A DNA stretch of 64,000 nt, taken from NCBI GenBank assembly GCA_963277665.1, contig OY728165.1, forward strand, positions 1,756,494,772 through 1,756,558,771, given 5' to 3'. How positions within the stretch are numbered: position 1 is the first letter of the stretch; each line of letters opens with the position of its first letter. The notes below the pieces were generated by a model, which had not been told where the DNA came from, did not search any database, and worked only from the letters and a program-made list of their open reading frames with translations. Position numbers and translations under genes: made by a program. This document shows positions 51,583 through 62,906 of this stretch, one piece after another. The DNA comes from Viscum album (lineage: Eukaryota; Streptophyta; Magnoliopsida; Santalales; Viscaceae).

Positions 51583-52695
51583 ATGGAAGGAACCCGAAGG
51601 AACCATTTTGATCAATGTAATGGACAATTCAATGATTTTCCTCCTGAACAAACCAATGTTATGGGAAATGGAGTAACAAATATTATTGTTATACTTACAC
51701 AAGTTATGAATCATTCTGGACATCAAAATGAGCAGAGAAGGGAACACTATTCAATTGAGTCCTTCATGAGGAAACACCCACGTTTTTTAGTGGGTCTTCT
51801 GATCCACTTGTTTCCAAACAATGGATCGGTACCATTGAAAAGATATTTTCCATACTTCACTATTATAAACATGAAAAAGTCATTTTGGATGTTTACCGTT
51901 TAGAAGGTGAAGCAGACTAGTGGTGGACTCTAATTAAGAACACAAGGCCCCAATGTGAAATTGAATCCATTGAATGGGATGAGTTCAAGAACATATTTTT
52001 CAACAAGTACTTCCCTCGTATTCATTGAACAAAGAAGGGAAATTATTTCCTTAAGCTTAAGAAAAAGGTTGATGAATCTATTGGTATATACGAGATGAAT
52101 ATTACATGTCTTGCAAGGTATGCATCTGGCTTTATCATCCATCCTAAAAGTAAAGTTGATTTATTATTTATTGGCTTAAAACCAAGTATTCGAAGGGCAT
52201 TAACTATAAGAGACTTCAGTAGCTAGGATGAAATTGTGCGTTGTGCTATCAAGGTAGAATTGGAAGTTGGTGTTACATATCCATCTACTGGTTTTGACAA
52301 GAAACGAAAGATGGAGTTCAAGGAGAAATCTCAGAACAATGGTGAAAAGAAGATGAATGTTTCTTTATGTTCACAGTGTGGAAAGAAGAATGGTGGAGAT
52401 TTCCTAAAAGGTAATAGAAAATGTATTTAAGTGTGGAAAGTAAAATCATTGAGCAGTTTATTGTTGAAGTCATGGGAAAAAGGTTTCTAATGATCTGAAT
52501 AGAGAAAAGACTACAGAGAACGCTCCACCAACAATTCAATGCATCAAGTGCATGGAAATGGGGCATTATGCTAATAAATGCCCTAATCCACGGGTTAAGG
52601 ATGATCAACGTGAGAAACCTCTTAAGGAAAAGGATAAAGGAAAGTCTCATGCGATCACTATTTGTGATGTTGAGTATGAAAATGCTGTTGTGTAA
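51583..52695 (+). pseudogene. gag of element 2
   Basis: Begins MEGTRRNHFDQ at ATG 51583. After a frameshift near 51780-51830, the gag domain reads on (strings DVYRLEGEAD, EWDEFKNIFFNKY, SIGIYEMNITCLARYA, to about 52200). Nucleocapsid part: CSQCGKKNGGDFLKG, a broken first knuckle after it, and an intact second CCHC knuckle, CIKCMEMGHYANKC (about 52540-52580), which in element 1 has lost two Cys. The role is RNA packaging and capsid formation. Stops: TAG where element 1 has CAG (about 51919), TGA where element 1 has CGA (about 52027), others near 52225. The reading ends ENAVV and a stop; no protease follows. Confidence 0.85.
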
Positions 52696-53289
52696 TGATT
52701 AGGTGTTTATGTAATGGGATTTCAAAATAGTATCATGGATTCTCATTTATGGTATTGTGGAATTTTTGAATATCTATGTATTGGTTTTCAATAATTATAT
52801 AGTACTAGTAATCATGAAAAATTGATTGAAATATTTTTGGAATGAAAATGATATGCGCATAATGAATGGATAATGAAAAAAAATGAAATGAGCTCATGAT
52901 TTATATAAGTACTAAGTGATATCATGGTTTGAGTATATAGAATTTTTGGGATTTTGGTATGTGGAAAGAATTATCTTTTTACAACATTCATGTTTTCACT
53001 GAGGTTCAATGGTTATTCAAGATAATACATGATTAAGGTATTCACATGTTTGGAATGTGACCAACAAGATATATCGTATGATATATGGGGGATAAATGAT
53101 GGTATTCACATGCTCGGTTGATGAAATTTCTAGTAATAGTTTTCTTTATACTATGATCATGGACATAGGTATTTTGGATAAGCCTAAAAATTGGAATTGA
53201 TTATGTTGGTCACAAGTTAGTATTTTTTAAGGCTAGAAATTTTTTCGATATTATTGATGGAATGCCATAATGATGTAATTTTAGAAAAA
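52696..53289 (+). other. element 2 internal non-coding part before the SINE unit
   Basis: Where pol would begin there is only AT-rich, non-coding sequence. It aligns with element 1 (about 39860-40440, reverse), for example GGTTCAATGGTTATTCAAGA-like and GGAATGTGACCAACAAGATAT-like strings, so the loss of pol predates the split of the two copies. Confidence 0.65.
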
Positions 53290-53392
53290 GGAAAACCTTC
53301 AGGACAGGCGACAACCCGTCGTGTCGGAAAACGATGTGGGAATAAAACCCACAACTAATGTGCGACATGCCATTATCTCCTACCACTGGCCT
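53290..53392 (-). repeat. tRNA-derived SINE-like unit, antisense in element 2
   Basis: The minus strand reads GGCCAGTGGTAGG (A box region, 53380-53392), then the T-arm GTGGGTTTTATTCCCAC in which the B box has mutated (CG replaced by TT), then GGGTTGTCGCCTGTCC and a T-rich end. It matches 39750-39852 in element 1 along its whole length and has the same orientation relative to the element. Confidence 0.7.
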
Positions 53393-53399
53393 TCAAGAA

Positions 53400-54060
53400 G
53401 TCAATGGTTATTAGAAACTAGTTTTATTTTATTAAGCGGTATGATAGATTAAGTATTAGTTAAATTTTGGAATCCTATATTATTAACCTCACCATAGATG
53501 GAATTATGTATATTTGATAACATTTTCTAACCTTTGGTTTGAAAAAGATGGAATGGACCATCATTCTATCACATTATCTTCTAACACTTCACGAATAACA
53601 AATTCAACTTCATTTCTTTAAGAGATGAAGTAGAAATTTTACAAGGCACGAACAACAGTGAGATTTTACCAAAATAAAGTAATTATTTATTCTAATTAAA
53701 ATTTTTAAACATCCCGGAAATGATATTGAAAACCAAAAATGTTTTCCTAGTGCTCATATATCTCATGAATCAGATGGAACCATATATCATCATAAATTTA
53801 TGGCTTTGTGATTGATGTCTTTTTCATAGCCATGATGTCTACCACTCTCCATTAGAACTTGACGGTGAGATATTTCTTCCATATCCATATTTTCACCTAT
53901 GATCTCCTATGTGGGAACCCAAGTGGCGAGTTACATTGGGTATCCGTTTTGTTTCTAACGTTAATTTTTTAAAATTAAGTTTTAGTATTTCTTTTTACAA
54001 TGTGGGTTTTTATTAATAAAACTTTCATGTAGTAAACCATTTATAACCCCGATGAATTTC
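53400..54060 (+). other. element 2 internal non-coding part after the SINE unit
   Basis: No coding similarity. Homologous to 39106-39740 in element 1. It ends with ATTTCGAGGGAGAAATTC, a decayed form of the palindrome before the PPT. Confidence 0.6.
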
Positions 54061-54080
54061 GAGGGAGAAATTCATTTTAT

Positions 54081-54090
54081 GGGGGAAGAA
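54081..54090 (+). other. polypurine tract of element 2
   Basis: GGGGGAAGAA directly before the 3' LTR start TGTAACACC at 54091, preceded by the GAATTTCGAGGGAGAAATTC-like palindrome (about 54054-54073). This is the standard start of plus-strand synthesis in this clade. Confidence 0.85.
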
Positions 54091-56463
54091 TGTAACACCG
54101 CTAGATTTTATGAAAAATATTCTTTTAATTTCGTTGCTGTTTTTTGTTGTATGCTACACCAAAATTAGCTTGTTCTATACGCGACACCATATTAGCTTGC
54201 AGTATACGCAACACTATTCATGTTTCGTGTTACACAAAATTTGATGTTCATTTTGTACAAATTATTCTACGGAACATTAAGTATATATTTTATTTAATGT
54301 ATGAATGAAATAAGATTTGAATTATTTTATATACAACACCAAAAATATATTTCACTACATGCAACCCCGACTTAGCTTGCATTACACGCAATCGCTACCT
54401 TCCTCAATAGCGTGTGTTGTACACAAAACCGGGTTTCACTAAACAACGATATATGGTTATGATATTATCAAGAACTAGCAATTATGAATATTATTAAATA
54501 AATTTTGAATTATATAACATTATTATTCATCTTACAGATTTTATAGAACATCATATGAGAATAAAATAAATTTTTCGGGTAAAATAAGTATTTTTAAAAA
54601 AATGCAGTTTTATGACCTTTTGAGAGTGTACCCATTTTAAATATAATTTTTGACAAGTTTATATGTTAAATTTTACAAAATAAACTTCTTTTTTTGAATC
54701 AGGATATAATAATGTACAACGGATAATGTTTTTATATTTTTCTGATAACTTTCATATTTTAATGAACAGTAAAAACATGGTATATTTTAATTAAAAACAA
54801 CTTTTTTCATCATAATTATTTATGTGGATAAATTGTAATATTGAATGTTTTTAAAGTATAAATAGAATATAATTTTTCCATTTAATATAATTTATTTCAT
54901 TATCATTGATTTTACATTGAATTCGTAGGTTAAATCAATTCAATCTTTTTCAATGTTTTAAATAGAAACCTGTTTTCATTCAAAATTAGGATTAATTTTA
55001 ATTTAATTTCTGAAACTTCTGTGCATTGAATTTGGAAAAATGGATTCAATATTTGGAAAAATTGGGTCCAAATTATATTAATAGACTAAGTTTTTAATTT
55101 TGAGCATTATCAATAGTAACTATGGTAAATTTTATTTACCATAGTAAAAGGTAAATCGGGTAATTAGGGTAAATATAAAATTATAAAATTAATCTAACAC
55201 TTGTTTTAATACAATTGGATGATTATATTTAGTCCTAAGTCATATTTGGGTCGAAATGGAATCCATTATAACCCACATGGAGGTGATTAAAACCTTTAGT
55301 TAATTTTCTTTAAAGGAAAGTGAAATATGTCTAACTCAAACATTAATAATTAAAGTATTTTTAATATAAGGTTATACAGAATATAAATTCGGTTATAAAT
55401 ACTAATTTTAAATCTAAATTTATTTTATTTATCATGGTAATTTATTTGTAATTTTTAAGAGTTATTTAATTAACTTATTAGCTTATACATTAATGATGCA
55501 GAAATTATTTATTTGGTAAAAAATCAGTAATATTGTTTTTATTGAAATAGTAATACATATTAAAGGGCTCACAAACCTGACCAAAAGTTATTTTTAGAGT
55601 ATATATACACCATAATAATCCAATGAACGAATATATGAGAGTTTGGAGTCTGATAATAGTGATTATGACAATTATATTATTTTATTTGACATGATGTCAA
55701 AGTTTTCACCTTCATAATTTAATTAATATAACATTTTAAAATATGGGTCTTTTAGAAGATAAATCCGAATTAATGTATTATTATGAAAAATATAATATAT
55801 ATCTTCAACCTAGTATTTTATTTTTAATTTTTATTCAACAAATAAGTATATTTAATAATTATTCAAAAATAATGTAGTAATTATTTTATTAAGAGAATTA
55901 TCAAATAAATGTTTTTACAAATTGTAAAATAAATATTATATGAACTATTTAATGTTATCCAGTAATTTTCTAGATGCATATGACATTTTAAGAACCTATT
56001 AAATATTTTAGTTCGAATATATCCTCTATGTGGATTTTAGTTAAATTCAAATAAATTAATAGTGTCAAAATTGACAGTATTGTTATTTTATAAAAATAAC
56101 ATATTATTTAATTGTTTAAAAATAACAAAAATATATAAAAATTATAAATTGAAATTTATATAGTCTAAAATGTCATATATTATCCAATTATTTAAAATTA
56201 ACATTTCATAAGTGATTATTTATAACCACATAAATTTAGAATTTTGTTACCACAAATAATATTAAATAGATTAAATAAGGATAAATCAAAATGATAAGGT
56301 TTAAAATAAGATCAAAACATGTATAAATTTTATTTGATGATTATATTACAACCCTATCTCATATAATCTTCGAATTGAGTCATTTTGGTAGGTTTTTATG
56401 TGCGGTTTTAATTTATATTAAACTAATATTTTTGAGGATTCCAAAGGTGCCTCTCTCCTCCCT

Positions 56464-56470
56464 TATAAAA
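56464..56470 (+). promoter_or_regulatory. TATA box of element 2 (3' LTR)
   Basis: TATAAAA in CCCTTATAAAAAGGCACCTCC, the same site as 48933-48939. It could in principle drive read-through into the outer gypsy pol remnant to the right. Confidence 0.7.
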
Positions 56471-56792
56471 AGGCACCTCCTCCCTCTTATTATTACACAT
56501 CTTTGAGCCTTCAAAATCGGCCAATCCCATACCATTTCCCTTCTCAACTTCCATATAAATATTCTAGAGGTCCTTGTCTTCTTCAAAGATCATCTTTATT
56601 TCCCTAAGAGGAATTTAAGAAGATGCGCTTCAAAGAAGATGTAATGTCTGTTACTAATTCATTCAAATTTATTTATACTTATACTTCATATTCATTAGTT
56701 GTTTCGTTATTAAGTATTAACATAAGTATAAATAACATACTTATATGTTATTATAAATATTAAACAACACTATTTCACCTTCTATCCATTCT

Positions 56793-57241
56793 ATGGAAAA
56801 CAAAATCACCGCGCGTGCGTACGTACAGAATATAGTCTCCACGCAGTGGTGTAATCTATTTTCCACCACCACCTTACTTGGATGGTTATAATGGATTAAA
56901 TAATAACTATATATGATTATTTTAAAGTTATATTGATTCTTAAATATTATACATACCCTTAAATACAATTCCACGATCATGGGAATGATGTCATCGCTCG
57001 TGCGTACGTACGGACTACCGTCTCCACGAAAGCGATAAGATTCATTCTTCATGTTAACCATACATGAATGATTATAAAGTATATATAATGAATGATAATG
57101 AAATATATGACATAATAATTCTATTGTATTAATATATATATATATATATATATGTATTTCAACTGTTTAATTCAATTCTATTCAATAAGGAAACGAAAAC
57201 AGCGTTCAAGCATACGTACGGCCTACTGTCTCCATGAACGT
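56793..57241. repeat. three CGTACG blocks in element 2 3' LTR
   Basis: Blocks at 56793-56850, 56968-57035 and 57187-57241. The second reads GTGCGTACGTACGGACTACC followed by GTCTCCACG and is nearly unmutated. Confidence 0.85.
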
Positions 57242-58865
57242 TGTATTTCATTACATTTATCAATATATCATATATATGTTTATTCTGAATAATTATTATA
57301 TATAAATCATGTTTTACATTCTGAAATTAATTAAATCAGGATATAAGTAATAATATGAAGAACAACAAGTCAAAACACGTACGATAAATGAAACAATTTT
57401 ACCCAAAACACTACTTTAACATGGATTTACAAAAGAACGGATAATATAATGTCATATGTGAACCATATATGATAACATAATATTGAATATGATTCTGTAA
57501 TAAGTTAATGACATTATTTAATTCATTATACAGGAGGTTCGGATATGTACGAAGCATATCAGACTTAAAGTAAGGGATAATGTTGCAATTGAAATTGTTT
57601 TCTATCCGAGATTTCTTATACGTAAGTATTTACTGGGGTTATATTTTTCATCCATGTACATGTTTTATAAAAAAAATTTAATGTGTGTTTAATTTCCTTT
57701 TTACCCATTTTTGACTTTTACTACAAGGTATGTAAGGAATTTTTTTTTGTTTACCATACGAGGTACATTTTTACTTATCCGAAAAAAGTACAAGAAAAAT
57801 GTTTTTTAACTTATACGGCATGAACAGATTTTTAAGGTTCTATAACACATTATTTTCATGAAGCATACTCTATAATATTTCATGACCATTTTCAAAAAAA
57901 TACTTTTCTTTTAAAATTGAATGGAATTTTGTGAAAATAATATGTTTTTCAAGAAGAAAGGATATTTTCCTAGAGAATTCATTTCAAGTGCTTCATAAAA
58001 ACCCTTTTCCATCTATGATAACAATATTTCATATGTGTATGTTTCATGTATAATATCTCTATGATTTATATGGTTTCAATTTTTTTATGATAAAATGATA
58101 TCCATTTTTTATATATGGATTATTTTATTATGGAATGATGTTTATGAAACCCAATTTTTTCTTTCAGTTATGATGAATCATTTATGATTGTTTTGTGGCA
58201 CACGTAAGAATGATTTCAATATGAGATGGGTGGGACCTATATATCCCTCTAATGAATTTGTAAAATATTTATATCTCATGATATATATGTTGCTGAAATT
58301 GAAAGTAAATCTGGTTCAGTAATACATGGCTAGAACGACATGTAAACCTGGTTCAGTAAGGGACTTTGTCCAGTAAGATGATCTCTGCAGCAATGCCTTG
58401 GATACTATGGTAATCATTACATGTGCGTAATGGATGCCACAATTACATGTTTTATTCACATTCTATTTTATCATGATTAATGTTTCTTTATGATCTAATC
58501 CTTTTGTACTTCCAAGATTTATAAAATTCCTCATGATTTTGATGTTTAGATTTTATGTTAAAGTTTTTGCATTCAAATGTTGATGGATTGTTTTATGTTC
58601 TCTTTTTTTACCCTTAAAAAGAATTTCCGCTCAATCTTTATATGTTTTATTTTCCCCAAGACTTAGATAAATGTATTATTTAAGAAAAAAAGGATAAGAT
58701 CTTTATGGAAGATGTTGAAGATCTTTCACCACGATTAGAAGATTATATTCCAAGTTTCCAAATACACTAAACTATTACAGTCCTTGTGTGTCTGTTTTTG
58801 TTATTTATTACATATTCTTAAAAAGTAATTTAATTTCCATGTACATCAAGATTTGGGTCTCTACA

Positions 58866-58870
58866 GGAAC
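58866..58870. repeat. target site duplication of element 2, right copy (GGAAC)
   Basis: GGAAC directly follows the LTR terminus CTACA and equals 46555-46559. Confidence 0.92.
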
Positions 58871-59116
58871 ATTCTAAACCAGTGCCCGGATAGATTACAT
58901 TATAGTGGGGGTGGGTAGGTCCAGCACCCATCTCAGTAGCAGTAGTTCCCGACTAGGCCCTTTCAGCGGCCGCAATAGGGGAAGTGAGCTCCTGCCTCTA
59001 AAAGGGAAGACGTTGTAGGAGGAGGCCGTCCTCAGGGCTCTCCTCAGGGACCTCGACCCGAGCATGGTCAGGGTGGTGGCCGACAGTCGAGAGGAAGATG
59101 AGATGGGCGTGGGTAG
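58871..59116 (+). pseudogene. outer gypsy gag, 3' part
   Basis: Begins with the remaining half of the CCHC-like knuckle (ILNQCP) and goes on into Gly/Arg/Ser-rich sequence, usual between gag and protease in chromoviruses. Several frame breaks. The minus-strand ORFs here (58895-59301) are shadows. Confidence 0.6.
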
Positions 59117-59347
59117 TTGCACGACGCGGAGGCATCATTTCTAGCAGGGCCAGAGGTCGTTCGAGGTACGATCATCTTGTTTAGTACCCTTGCATATGCC
59201 TTGTTTGATATGGGAGATTCACACTCCTTTGTTACAACCAGTCTGGCCCATTCTCTAGGTTTAGATGTTGAGAGACTCCCAGTTCCCATGCTTCTAAGCA
59301 CACCAATCAGAGGACAAACCGACTTGTTGTATGTTTGTCGAGAATGA
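59117..59347 (+). pseudogene. outer gypsy aspartic protease
   Basis: Open frame of 76 residues. Its order VVRGTIILF, LFDMGDSHSFVTTSLAHSLG, LPVPMLLSTPIRGQT fits the Tekay-type protease (VVxGTLxVxxxxAxVLFDSGASHSFIS). The catalytic triplet reads DMG (residues 31-33) where the family has DSG or DTG. Even without the other breaks, this copy would not cut the polyprotein. Confidence 0.8.
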
Positions 59348-59559
59348 AGACTGATGATAGGGCCACATCAGTTAGTCAGGGATCTTATACTGTTTCATAT
59401 ACATTCATATGATCTCATCCTAGACATTTAATGGATTTTCACTATATGTGACCTCATTGAATGCTTCTGAGGACTGATTTTGTATTTAGACATTGGTGGC
59501 CGACGAGTGACTTTCATCTACGAGAGGAGTTTCTAGGGAAGAAGCAAGCGAGGGGAACC

Positions 59560-60350
59560 CCTCCACTCCTTGCTGGATGAGAAATTAGTCGAGTTAGTGG
59601 ATGAAGAAATGGTGGATGTCCAAGGGATCGTCAATGAGTTTATGGTCATCTTCCCTGAATAGGTGGCAACTCTACCCCTCATCGAGATGTTGAGTTCGAG
59701 ATAGATTTGAAATCTGGGGCCCATCCGATTTCGGTGGCTCCCTATCGGATGGAACCTTATGATTTGGGGGATTTTCGGATCCTTATTGATGATCTAATGA
59801 ATAATGGTTTTGTTCGGACAAGTGCATCAGTGTGGGGTGCTCCAGTCTTGTTCGCAAAAAGGAAGATGGTGGTCTAAGGATGTGTATAGACCAGAGGAAT
59901 CTGAATCAGGTGATGGTCAAGAATCGCTACCCTCTCCTGAGGATAGACGATCTCTTTTACTAGATGAGGGGAGTAGGTTAGTTCTCGAAGATCGATCTGC
60001 TGTCTTGATATCACCAAGTGAGGGTGAAGGAGTGTGACATCTCCAAGACTGCCTTCAGGTGCAGATATGGGCACATTGAGTATATAGTCATGTCGTTCGG
60101 CATTATGAACGCACCAGCTATATTCATGGGGCTTGTGAACTCCGTATTTCAGGAATATTTGGACCAGTTAATAGTCGTGTTTATTGACGACATCTTGATC
60201 TACTCAATATCAAAGGAGGATAACACTAAGTACTTGGGAACAGTTGTGGAGGTCCTCCGAAAGCACTAGCTCTATGGGATGTTTCCAAGTGAAAATTCTG
60301 GGCACGAGAAGTTCATTTCCTTGGGAACATGGTGTCCCAGTAGTGGATAG
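59560..60350 (+). pseudogene. outer gypsy reverse transcriptase
   Basis: Strings in different frames: a pre-RT PISVAPYRMxP-like segment (about 59725-59760), [20 protein letters not shown] (about 59868-59925), [29 protein letters not shown] and then an open stretch 60018-60269 with KTAFRCRYGHIEYIVMSFG and FIDDILIYS (the YxDD catalytic box, here FIDD, about 60180-60206). These are the standard gypsy RT blocks. At least three frameshifts and several stops separate them. In the family it copies element RNA into DNA in the capsid. Confidence 0.85.
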
Positions 60351-60990
60351 CAGTGGACCCATTGAAGGTCAAGGTGGTTGTTTCATGGGAAGCATCCATG
60401 AACGTGGCGGAGGTTCGTAGTTTCCTCAGGCAGGCAGGTTACTACCAGAGGTTCGTGCCCATCTTCTCCCAAGTTGCAGCACCATTGACAGCCTTGACAA
60501 AGAATAACTAGGATTTCATATGGGAAAAGCAGTGCGAGGAAGACTTCAACTATCTGAATGAGAAGAAGGTTAGTTCCCTAGTGCTGAGGTTACGAGATGA
60601 AGGGGTAGCATATGAGGTGATCTGTGATTCTTCAGGGAATGGAATCAAATTTCTGTTGATGCAGCAACAGGGGGTGATCTCCTCTAGGTCTGGGCAGTTA
60701 CGTCCCCATGAGAATAACTATGCCACCCATGACCTAGAGATCTTGACGGTCTTCTTCGCTCTAAAGATGTTGCGGCACTACCTCATTGGGGAGCTCTTCG
60801 TGGTCTTCACGGATCACAAAAGCATGATGTACATCTTCTCCCAGCGGGACCTGAAATTACAGAAGAAAAGGTGGATTGAATTATTTCTAAACAATGACAT
60901 TGAGATTCCCTACACCTTGAGGAAGGGGAATGTGGTGGAAGATGAATTGAGTAGGATGTTGTGGAAGGATGCAGTCCGAGAGTCGGCAGA
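60351..60990 (+). pseudogene. outer gypsy RNase H
   Basis: Upstream part has NVAEVRSFLRQAGYYQRFVP-like connection residues (60400-60450). The open frame 60581-61159 carries CDSSGNGIKFLLMQQ (first catalytic Asp), YATHDLEILTVFFALKMLRH (Glu), FTDHKSMMYIFSQ (second Asp) and ends in VVEDELSRM, a variant of the usual VVADALSR. The catalytic acidic residues are all kept, unlike in the protease. The ORF goes on into the integrase linker. Confidence 0.85.
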
Positions 60991-60999
60991 TACTTGGAA

Positions 61000-61920
61000 G
61001 GCGATGGAGGAGTTGGATACCCTGCACCTGGATGCCAGGATGGAAGGTAGTAGAGCTTGCATGTATTATATGCCAGTGAAATATTCTCTGTTGCAGTATG
61101 TAGAAGAGTCCCAATGGGGAGACTCAAAAAGCAAAGTGATGCATGATTTATTTGACTAGGGAAATGCTTCTGAAGTGTGGACAGAGGATGGTAAGAACCA
61201 TATGATTTTCCAAGGAATAATGTTTGTTCTAGGGGCAATGCATGGAAATGTTCTTAGTGAGTTACACAACTCACCCCTAGCGGGGAACACAAGAGTTTAC
61301 AAGATGTACCAGGGCCTACGGAGATATTTTTGGTGGCCCAGGGTGAAACAGGAAGTAGTGGAGTTCGTAGTGAAGTGCCTAGTGAGTCACGAGGTGAAGG
61401 ATGGAAACCATGTTCTGGGAGGCTTGTTGCAACCTTTAGATGTTCCTGAGTAGAAGTGGGACACCATCTCAATGGATTTCATCATGGGGCTACCCAAGGA
61501 TCTGGGAGGATGTGATGCTATCTGGGTAGTGGTGGATCGGTTGATGAAATCAGTCCACTTTCTGGAGATCGAGGAGCTGGGTTCATTGGATGATTTAGCA
61601 TGAAGGTACGTGGATGAGGTGGTGTGGTTACATGGTGTTCCCAGATCCATAGTCTATGATAGGGATGCACGGTTTACCTCACGAGTCTGGAGGGGATTGC
61701 AGCATGCTTTTGGCACCCAGCTACGTCTTAGCACTACTTTCCATCCACAGAAAGATGGGAAGACAGAGTAAACCATCCAGACATTGGAGGGACATGCTAC
61801 ATGCATGTATTATGGATTTTGGGGAATCGTGTGTGCAACACTTTCCTCTAGTAGAGTTTGCATACAATAATAGCTATCACTATTCCATTGGCATGGCTCC
61901 ATTCTAAGCCTTGTACGAGA
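61000..61920 (+). pseudogene. outer gypsy integrase
   Basis: 61175-61453 encodes the zinc-binding part: ELHNSPLAGNTRVYKMYQGL and RRYFWWPRVKQEVVEFV-KCLV. The HPG of the HHCC site reads NTR and the second Cys of the CxxC pair reads Ser, so the site is degenerate. The core follows: WDTISMDFIMGLP (first Asp), IVYDRDARFTS (second Asp), QKDGKTE (Glu), then FVEFAYNNSYH-like residues near 61850. A TAG stands in front of the first Asp region and another directly after the catalytic Glu. In the family the enzyme inserts the DNA copy into the genome. Confidence 0.85.
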
Positions 61921-62505
61921 AGCCATGTCGCTCACCCGTGTGCTGAACTGAGGTTGGGGAAACGAGTGTTCTTGGCCCGGAAGAAGTGCAGAGCATGACA
62001 GGGAAGGTTCAGCTTATACGGGAAAGGATGAAGGTGGAACATGACCGAAAAAAGTCATATGTTGATAATAGGAGGAGACCCTTGGAGTTTAGGGTCTAGG
62101 GCAACATGTTCTTGAAGGTCTTCCTTTGGTGTGGAAAACTGAGGTTCTGTAGGGGGAGAAAGCTCTCTCACAGATTCATCAGACCCTTCAAAGTGTTGCG
62201 GCAGGTTGGAGAAGTGTCTTATAAGCTAGAATTACGATTTCCACTTCTGAGGATACATGAATTCATCCATATGTCCCATGTCCATTGGAATATGTAAGAT
62301 GATACACATGTCCTTGAGTGGGGAGAGCTAGATATCAAAGACAATGCAACATTTATGGAGTGACCAGTGATGTTTGAGGATCTTGAGGAAAAGATGCTTT
62401 GTGAACGAACCATTCCACTGGTTCGTGTGTTTTGGATGCATGGATGGCTGAAGGAATGTACCTGGGAACGGGAAACACAGATGCGTTCCCACTACCCAGA
62501 GTTGT
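61921..62505 (+). pseudogene. outer gypsy integrase C-terminus and chromodomain
   Basis: Strings RRRPLEF-like (62070-62090), FLKVFLW and RFIRPFKVLRQVGEVSYKLE (62106-62297) are the GPF/Y-like module (here RPF). Next come IHMSHVHWNM and, in another frame, a short chromodomain-type end: TIPLVRVFW, KECTWERETQMRSHYPELF (62410-62505). Chromodomains of this group are thought to steer integration to heterochromatin, which fits the gene-free setting. Single stops interrupt the region. Confidence 0.8.
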
Positions 62506-62906
62506 TTTTTGTTTTGTGCTATTCTATTTTGTACTTGCTGTGACAGAACACATTACCTTGTTAACTTTAGAATGTGTGTTTTTACTTTTTCAATGGATGA
62601 GTGTGAAGTATCTTGATATGTGGGGAAGTGATGACATAATCCCTAGTAGCGATGCATTAGATTGGATGCGCCTAAACCCGTGCAGGCGAGTCAGACCCAC
62701 CCAAAGAGGACAATATCTTAACATATAGAAAGGGAAATTCCCCACCACATGATCAGATGGTTTAATCATTTGTTTTGTGGTGATTGTAGTGGTTCGTGTT
62801 CACTCATGAGAGTTATCTTCTATGGCAGTTGTTTGGACCCCCCCTCCTTTCTTCAGGTCTGGTTTTAAATTCTAGAGGGTGAGAATGCATTGAGTGGTAT
62901 TTGATT
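62506..62906 (+). other. outer gypsy 3' untranslated region and polypurine tract
   Basis: No conserved coding. The purine-rich AGAGGGTGAGAA (about 62874-62885) is the best PPT candidate. If it directly touches the LTR, the LTR would begin TGCATTGAG at 62886; the sequence alignment with the 5' LTR is only clear from about 62907. Confidence 0.55.

Larger units (their letters stand above)
46560..58865 (+). mobile_element. element 2: gag-only LTR retrotransposon, 12.3 kb, non-autonomous
   Basis: Complete plus-strand element: 5' LTR 46560-51323, PBS from 51325, gag 51583-52695, antisense SINE-like unit 53290-53392, PPT 54081-54090, 3' LTR 54091-58865, perfect 5-bp TSD. It is the same family as element 1: LTR starts (TGTAACA, then TTTATGAA-AATATTC), CGTACG blocks, TATA region, gag and SINE all correspond, but the two copies are clearly diverged (gag roughly two thirds identical by eye). 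No pol domains are present in the 2767-bp internal region. The two LTRs differ more than those of element 1, many differences being C/T or G/A at CpG sites, which suggests the older insertion of the two. Confidence 0.93.
54091..58865 (+). repeat. 3' LTR of element 2 (4775 bp)
   Basis: Bounded by TGTAACACCGC and GGGTCTCTACA. It aligns with 46560-51323 end to end. TATA box at 56464-56470; CGTACG blocks at 56793-56850, 56968-57035 and 57187-57241. The U5 hairpin is degraded here (about 58612-58640). Confidence 0.93.

Noticed and set aside
51523..51747. Minus-strand ORF over the gag start of element 2
   Set aside because: Antisense shadow of gag; element 1 has the same shadow (41366-41653, plus strand) because the sense frame is conserved.
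60807..61238. 143-residue minus-strand ORF
   Set aside because: Shadow of the RNase H/integrase frame of the outer gypsy on the plus strand.
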